A stretch of 7,376 nucleotides of DNA, taken from the NCBI GenBank assembly GCA_002323535.1, contig DCQT01000042.1, forward strand, positions 1-7,376. Reading direction: 5' to 3'. Source of the DNA: Bacteriovoracaceae bacterium UBA1511. GTDB taxonomy: Bacteria; Bdellovibrionota; Bacteriovoracia; Bacteriovoracales; Bacteriovoracaceae. Below the pieces are notes generated by a model, which was not told the origin of the DNA, searched no databases, and saw nothing but the letters and a program-made list of their open reading frames with translations. Of this stretch, positions 1-5,106 are shown piece by piece. Position numbers and translations under genes: made by a program. Position 1 is the first letter of the stretch. Every line of letters begins with the position of its first letter.

Positions 1-572
1 TCCTCTATCTTTGCATCGCCGCTTAGAACCTTTTTTAAGTCAATCTCATCATTAACACCCTCGTCATCTTCTAAATATTTATCTCTTTTATCTAATTCCT
101 TCTTTACTGCTTTATTCACCATTACAGTTTGAAGGATTTCACCAGTGACAATCGCTGTAAATGCAGCAATCTCGGCGACTTCCCCCCAGCCTAAACACTT
201 AATTTTATCTTTAGCAACAGCATTATGTTTTGCCCATAGAGCTTTAATGCTTAAACATTTAGTTAATTTTGCTGCGCTTAAAAAAGCTATCGTCATCAAT
301 ATGGCTTGTTCCCAAGCGACTTTACTTTTATCACCTTCGTTTGCACCCATGCCATTATAGGTATAATCACATGTTCCATCATCATTACTACAAGCTTCAT
401 CAAGCTGGGCTGCTAGCCGTTCTGCTTCTTTTTGTTCTCTTTTTGAGGGTTCGTTATCTTCTTCCTCTCCTTCGGTAGAAAAAGCATAAGTAAAATAATT
501 TCCTTGAGTCACAGTGGTAATCGACTGAGTGTAAAAACAAAAAATTAATAAGAGTGTTAAAAGTTTTTTCAT
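1..572 (-). CDS. P4: N-terminal part of a fourth paralog (cut by window edge)
   Basis: I translated this frame by hand. It is open from ATG at 572-570 to the left edge: 190 codons plus two bases, with no stop. The product begins MKKLLTLLLIFCFYTQSITT, a Sec-type signal nearly collinear with that of P2. A strongly acidic and basic stretch follows (about 34-58), then Cys61/Cys68 in a segment resembling the P2 segment (TCDYTYNGMG against GCAYDYDGEG). Hydrophobic helix 1 is near 86-104, ending in Cys106. A basic loop then carries Cys126 in KIKCLGWGE, and helix 2 is near 131-152. A KKELDKRDK segment leads into an acidic region. Of the three complete paralogs, P2 is the nearest. GAGGAA five bases upstream and the ATGA overlap with P3 support the start. 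If P4 keeps the family length its stop would lie about 1.7 kb outside the window, which cannot be seen here. Function is unknown. Confidence 0.9.
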   Translation of the reverse strand, partial: MKKLLTLLLIFCFYTQSITTVTQGNYFTYAFSTEGEEEDNEPSKREQKEAERLAAQLDEACSNDDGTCDYTYNGMGANEGDKSKVAWEQAILMTIAFLSAAKLTKCLSIKALWAKHNAVAKDKIKCLGWGEVAEIAAFTAIVTGEILQTVMVNKAVKKELDKRDKYLEDDEGVNDEIDLKKVLSGDAKIE

Positions 573-2839
573 TTAGCTTCCTCAACAAGAACTGGATAAG
601 CACTTTTAAAATACCTAATAGAAATAACCTTAAAGATATTTTTACCCGCGCCTTTATTTATATCCGCTCCACTTAAAGAGTATTTATCTACGTTCGCCTC
701 TTTAATTGTATCATCAGTGAAAATTCCATCTTTCGACTTTTTTTCTTGCTGAAAATTAAATTCAAACCCAGAGGCATTGGTGGTTTTTCCCGACGAATCT
801 TTTTTTCCTGCTGCAGCGACTTTTTTCTTTGCTTGTTTGAGAACCTCATTGTCTTTTTTAGACTTTTTCGTCGGGTCAACGACCGCTGCTTTGACATTAT
901 TTTTTTGAAGAATTTCATTAAACTTTTGTTTTATGGTCCTGAGTGCTTGCGCGGCGAGTTTTTTAAAATTGGTTGGCTTTTTTCCGTTCTCTACTTCAAG
1001 TTCATTAATTTTTCCAAAAAGTATCTTTTGAATTTTCTCCAGCTTACTTTTTGCGGATGAGATTTTTTGCCCAAGTTTTAATGCGTTTTTTGAAAGAGTC
1101 TTTTTATTTGCAAGTTCATCACCTAACTTTGAAATGTTACTCGTTGTTTCCGCAACAATTCCATTTAGTCCCAAAGCCTCACCAAGACCACCAGTAAAAT
1201 TACTTGCAGAGGCACAGCCGCCTTTACCATCACCACCAAACGTACAAGGAGTTGCCTCATCTTTGAAAGCATCACCAAAGTCTTGGAGAAATTGAGATTC
1301 AAAATCTCGACCAACTTCTTTTTCAAGTACAAGCCGATCATTAACAATTACATTGGAACTACTGAGACTACTTGTCATGTTCTCAAGAAAAACATCCAGA
1401 TCATCTATATTTTTTTTAACCTTACTCGCATCAATCGCTGTGACTGCGACATTCATTGCACTTATTGCAATTTCGATTAAACCTCTTATGACTCTATTTC
1501 TTGACGTATAAATCGTTTTTTTAAAAAATTTACCCCATACTTTTTTCAGAGCAAAAGCGGCACCAACTCCTACACCAGCACCAACAATAGAAGACCAAAT
1601 TCTCGCCGCTTCTAAATGGTCAACTATATTTTTTTTACGTGCGTAAGCGTTCATGATGAAAAAAGAAAAAACATAATTTATAACATCATCAATTTTATTT
1701 TTTTTTGAATGCCATTCTATTTTATCACAATCAATTAAACCATACTCTCCAAATTGACTAACTCTTTCCACGTCTTTATATGCTTGGTAAAATCCAAGTT
1801 CAGGGGCTATAGGTGCACATATAGCAACAGCCTCCTTTGCAACCGCTGTTGCTGCAGCCTCCGTCTTGAAAATCTCATTTAAAGCAATACAAAGTGCCAT
1901 AGTGTCTTCATCAGGCATATTTTCAAAAGTTTCGTTGGCCGTGTCTGCTGTACCTTGAGCGATTTGCCATTTTCCTATAGCTTGTCCACAAGCCGCACCA
2001 ACCGTGGCTGATAACGGGTTACTTGCCGCTGCAACTGCTTTTGCTGAAGCAGTGGCAGCAGCGACTTTCTCGGCCGCTTTTTGCACCATTTTTTTTGAGA
2101 ATGCGATTCCCTCAATTATTGTGCTTGCAAGAAAAGATACGAGAGCAACTGTATATGTTGCGGTTTTAATATCTAAAGCTTCTTTTTGGGCCTGCATAAT
2201 ATCTCTAATAAGACGCAGCGGTTTTACTTGTTGTTCACAGACTGGTTCACTTTCATCATTTGTTTGAGTTGTCTCATCACACTTTCCAAGATTATCTCGA
2301 ACCTCACTCATCACAAAATCAACACTTTCATCTCCGCTTAAAAACTTCTCTACAATCGACTCAGCAGATCCTTCATCTGATTTATCACCAGTGAGTTCTC
2401 CTAATTTTTTTTTCATTACTTCTTGAATTTTTACGGATTGTACAATTTCTCCCGTGAGGATCGCCACTCCGGCAATAATTTCTAAACCAGTCGACCACCC
2501 CAAACATTTTTTTGGAAAATTTGTCATGCCGGTCTTTATCTTTACCTCTACATTTACTGGCTTTGCGCAAGTTATTAATCTTGAGGAAATATCAAAAATT
2601 AAAACCATCATTAATACTTGCTGAATAATAATGAAGCCAATATCGCCACCAGGAGAGCTACCGACACCTTGATATTTAAACTCATCTTCAATTTTACTTA
2701 GATCAACTTCCTCTTCAGGTGCTTCGGTGCCTTTATCTGATGCTGCAATGGCCTGGTTAAAACCAAAAAATGTATATGGCGAGCTTATGGTGTGACTGAA
2801 AAAGCAAAAAATAATAAATAAGGTAAAAAATCTTTTCAC
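569..2839 (-). CDS. P3: exported/membrane paralog of unknown function, 756 aa
   Basis: This is the third full-length paralog. It starts with GTG at 2839-2837, six bases after GGGGAG. Signal sequence MKRFFTLFIIFCFF leads to a probable cleavage around NQAIAA|S (30-33), then an acidic segment that lacks the Cys pair of the other members. Hydrophobic helices lie near 67-88, 117-136, 226-248, 413-431 and 450-470. Cys91/Cys112 flank the first inter-helix loop (KKCLGW at 110-115), and Cys187/Cys201 precede QVKPL. The middle is Ala-rich but has only four cysteines (284, 317, 341, 371). A hydrophobic stretch YVFSFFIM ends in NAYAR (397-401). A short possible coiled coil follows the last helix (about 471-490). 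The C-terminal half has VGRDFESQFLQDF, Cys532/Cys542 around DGKGG, a Lys-rich linker, and a tail with IRYFKSAYPVLVEEAK. The gene contains several A8-A9 runs on its sense strand. Its stop overlaps the ATG of P4. Function is unknown. Confidence 0.93.
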   Translation of the reverse strand: MKRFFTLFIIFCFFSHTISSPYTFFGFNQAIAASDKGTEAPEEEVDLSKIEDEFKYQGVGSSPGGDIGFIIIQQVLMMVLIFDISSRLITCAKPVNVEVKIKTGMTNFPKKCLGWSTGLEIIAGVAILTGEIVQSVKIQEVMKKKLGELTGDKSDEGSAESIVEKFLSGDESVDFVMSEVRDNLGKCDETTQTNDESEPVCEQQVKPLRLIRDIMQAQKEALDIKTATYTVALVSFLASTIIEGIAFSKKMVQKAAEKVAAATASAKAVAAASNPLSATVGAACGQAIGKWQIAQGTADTANETFENMPDEDTMALCIALNEIFKTEAAATAVAKEAVAICAPIAPELGFYQAYKDVERVSQFGEYGLIDCDKIEWHSKKNKIDDVINYVFSFFIMNAYARKKNIVDHLEAARIWSSIVGAGVGVGAAFALKKVWGKFFKKTIYTSRNRVIRGLIEIAISAMNVAVTAIDASKVKKNIDDLDVFLENMTSSLSSSNVIVNDRLVLEKEVGRDFESQFLQDFGDAFKDEATPCTFGGDGKGGCASASNFTGGLGEALGLNGIVAETTSNISKLGDELANKKTLSKNALKLGQKISSAKSKLEKIQKILFGKINELEVENGKKPTNFKKLAAQALRTIKQKFNEILQKNNVKAAVVDPTKKSKKDNEVLKQAKKKVAAAGKKDSSGKTTNASGFEFNFQQEKKSKDGIFTDDTIKEANVDKYSLSGADINKGAGKNIFKVISIRYFKSAYPVLVEEAK
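578..583 (-). promoter_or_regulatory. Ribosome binding site of P4 inside the P3 coding end
   Basis: The sense strand reads GAGGAA, five bases before the ATG at 572. It is formed by the two Glu codons of the P3 C-terminus (VEEAK). The match is weaker than at P2, but here the start codon is ATG. Confidence 0.7.
594..613 (-). repeat. 20-bp direct repeat, copy in P3 3' end
   Basis: The plus-strand bases ggataagcacttttaaaata occur identically here and at 2861-2880, exactly 2267 bp apart. They encode the conserved YFKSAYP segment of the C-terminal tail. This is residual identity between tandem paralogs, not a mobile repeat. The equivalent site in P1 (5128-5147) matches at only 13 of 20 positions by my count. 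Confidence 0.8.
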
Positions 2840-5106
2840 TTTGCACTCCCCATTAAACTCGGATAAGCACTTTTAAAATATCGAATCGTAATGAGTTTAA
2901 ATAAATTTTTATTTTTTGATTTGTTTACATCAGCATCTGTCAGTGAGTATTTGTCCGTGTTTACTGAGTTAATTGATTTATCTGAGAACACGCCTTTTTC
3001 AGATGCTTTATGAGACCCAAAGTCAATTGAAAACCCCGAGGGGTTATTTGATGAAGAGTTATCTTTTTTTGCCCTAACTCCTACTTTTTTATTTATGTTT
3101 TCTAGAACTTTTTCACTCTTTTCTTTTTTATCAGTGATACTTCCAATAGATGCATTTGCTTCTTTTCCAACTGCCTCAAAAAATTTATCTTTGATCGTTT
3201 GAAGAAGGTCCCCCGTATACTTCTCAAATTCGTAGGGCTTTTCCCCCTGCCTCATCCTTTCTTTATTGTATTCTTCCATCAATTTATTTTTTATTTTTTC
3301 TAGAGGACCTTTTGCCGCGGCGATCTTTTGTCCCAACTTCAATGCATTTTTATCTAACTTATTTTTATTTGCCAGGGCGTCGGAGAATTTTCCAACATTG
3401 CTCGAGTTCTCCCCTACGATTCCATCTAAATCTAATCCAGAAATCACATCATTTATTAATGGTGATATTTTAATACATCCACCCTTGCCGTCAGCTGCCT
3501 GAACACATGGAGATTTTTCTTTGGCAAACGTTTCATTGAATTCTTGTAAAAATTGATCTTCAAAGGATTTATCTATTTCATTTTCTAGAACCATTCTACC
3601 AGTTGAAAGACTTGTACCAGAGGACAAAGCAGCATCTATTTCAGATGTATAATAATCAATCTCTCCTATTTCGGTGTTAAGACGTTTTATTAAAAGACCT
3701 GTCCAAACCATATTGCCAGTGACAAGTAATGATTGAACTCCATGTAGTACGGCACGTTTTTCATTTGAAAAAGCCCATGCATCTTGTGCTGCTTCCAATA
3801 CTTTTGAAAATGCAAAGTAGCCGGCCAAACCTCCAAGAAAAGACCCTGCTAAGCTGAGGACGACTCTTCCCACTTGTGAGGAGTCAATACCACTTTCCCC
3901 AAATCTTTTTGCATGGGCTTGATTAGCAAAGAGTCCGATAAACTTCTCAAGAGTTTCAAATTCACTTTTTGGTTTATTCTTACCAAAAGGTGTAAAACCA
4001 ATTAAAGAACACTTTGATGTTTCATCACCGATACTAACTCCCGCAGTATCAATTACAATTTCCGCCGTTTCAGAGGCGACTTGTTCAAATTCTGCGCAAG
4101 CTGTCTTTTGGGACTTTGAGGCAACACCGCAAGCAATGTTTAATGGAGATAATGCGACACCATCGAAACAAGATGCGGCCGGTATTTTCTTTTTCATTTC
4201 ATTTAAAATATAGAATTTTCCACAAGTGGACAAAAAAGGTTTGCAAGCAGCAACGCAAGGAAGCGCCACGCATCCGGCACCAACAACGCAAGCCGCAGAG
4301 GCCGTATCTGCAGCAGCACAAACTGCAGTACTTTTTGCTACTTCTGCCGCGTCCATCGCTATTGCTTTTAGTGCTGCCACAACATCAGCGATCGTTGCAA
4401 TAATTAGTGCCGCTAAGGCAAAACCATAAATACCAAGCTTTATTTTCGCAGCTCGAACCTGTGTTTCAAGTATCCTTCTTAACGCCAGTAATGGGCCTAG
4501 TTGTTCATTTTCAACACACTCTTTTGACTGCTCAACACCATTAGCTTCTTCGTTTTCACATTGCTTTTTAAGGCTTCCTAAATCCCCAGTGATTTTAATA
4601 GAGTAATCATTTTTCCCACTTTTTTTGTCTTCATCATTTAGAGCTCCTCTTAGGATGTCTTTATGATTTGATTCATCAAGCTCTTTTTTAACTTTAGTTG
4701 TTACCATGACCATTTGAATAATTTCAGCAATTATTAGGGCAACCATCGTTCCAATTTCAACGGCTTCGCCGAAACCAAGACATTTAATTTTCTTCTTTGC
4801 AGTAAGGTTAGGGCCAGTCCATTTAGCCTTAATTCCTATACATTGAGAGATTTTCGCCACAGTTAGAAATGCCATAGTGCTTATTAAAATTTGCTCATAA
4901 GCAATTCGCCACTGGTCTCCTGTCGTTGATCCTTCCCCATCATAATCATAAGCACATCCATCATTACCTGAACATGAATCTGAAACCTCCTTAAGTATAG
5001 ATTCATTTGCCTTCGAAGTTGAAAAACTAATTCCAAAAGTTCCTGGTGTTACTAAGGACTGAGTATACAAGGAAAAAATTATGATTAGGCTAAAGATTTT
5101 TTTCAA
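2836..5106 (-). CDS. P2: exported/membrane paralog of unknown function, 756 aa
   Basis: This is a paralog of P1 and P3 of identical length. The start is TTG at 5106-5104. It is supported by a strong AGGAGG four bases upstream, by the MKKIFSLIIIF signal sequence matching P4, and by the next in-frame Met being far downstream of the signal. Likely signal cleavage is near SKA|N (33). A Cys45/Cys51 pair lies in DSCSGNDGCAYDYDGEG. Hydrophobic helices lie near 70-88, 113-135, 224-245, 412-433 and 453-473, with a basic loop carrying Cys89 and Cys109 between the first two. Cys183/Cys197 precede GPL. Residues 260-295 are extremely Ala/Cys-rich, with six cysteines in 33 residues. The Ala-X-Ala stretch is QAHAK (396-400). 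The C-terminal half has EDQFLQEF, Cys534/Cys544 around DGKGG, a Lys-rich linker and a tail with IRYFKSAYPSL. It lacks the terminal VEE of P1 and P3. P2 is closest to P4 at the N-terminus and to P3 in the tail. Function is unknown; an envelope location is inferred. Confidence 0.93.
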   Translation of the reverse strand: MKKIFSLIIIFSLYTQSLVTPGTFGISFSTSKANESILKEVSDSCSGNDGCAYDYDGEGSTTGDQWRIAYEQILISTMAFLTVAKISQCIGIKAKWTGPNLTAKKKIKCLGFGEAVEIGTMVALIIAEIIQMVMVTTKVKKELDESNHKDILRGALNDEDKKSGKNDYSIKITGDLGSLKKQCENEEANGVEQSKECVENEQLGPLLALRRILETQVRAAKIKLGIYGFALAALIIATIADVVAALKAIAMDAAEVAKSTAVCAAADTASAACVVGAGCVALPCVAACKPFLSTCGKFYILNEMKKKIPAASCFDGVALSPLNIACGVASKSQKTACAEFEQVASETAEIVIDTAGVSIGDETSKCSLIGFTPFGKNKPKSEFETLEKFIGLFANQAHAKRFGESGIDSSQVGRVVLSLAGSFLGGLAGYFAFSKVLEAAQDAWAFSNEKRAVLHGVQSLLVTGNMVWTGLLIKRLNTEIGEIDYYTSEIDAALSSGTSLSTGRMVLENEIDKSFEDQFLQEFNETFAKEKSPCVQAADGKGGCIKISPLINDVISGLDLDGIVGENSSNVGKFSDALANKNKLDKNALKLGQKIAAAKGPLEKIKNKLMEEYNKERMRQGEKPYEFEKYTGDLLQTIKDKFFEAVGKEANASIGSITDKKEKSEKVLENINKKVGVRAKKDNSSSNNPSGFSIDFGSHKASEKGVFSDKSINSVNTDKYSLTDADVNKSKNKNLFKLITIRYFKSAYPSLMGSAK
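2846..2851 (-). promoter_or_regulatory. Ribosome binding site of P3 inside the P2 coding end
   Basis: The sense strand reads GGGGAG, six bases before the GTG start at 2839. It lies within the Met-Gly-Ser codons that replace the Val-Glu-Glu found at the same place in P1 and P3. A purine-rich site is kept although the amino acids differ. Confidence 0.7.
2861..2880 (-). repeat. 20-bp direct repeat, copy in P2 3' end
   Basis: This is identical to 594-613 and encodes the same YFKSAYP segment in P2. It marks the tail as the part of P2 and P3 that has diverged least, or has been homogenised most recently. Confidence 0.8.

Noticed and set aside
145..478. Two short overlapping plus-strand open frames
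   Set aside because: Both are antisense to P4, whose minus-strand frame shows clear homology to P2 and a signal sequence.
530..572. Lipoprotein signal with Cys12 in P4 (and Cys12 in P3)
   Set aside because: The residue before Cys is Phe, which does not fit a lipobox, and P1 and P2 have Ser at this place. An ordinary Sec signal fits better.
746..1060. 104-codon plus-strand open frame rich in Phe and Leu
   Set aside because: It is the complement of the Lys-rich C-terminal linker region of P3; composition explains it.
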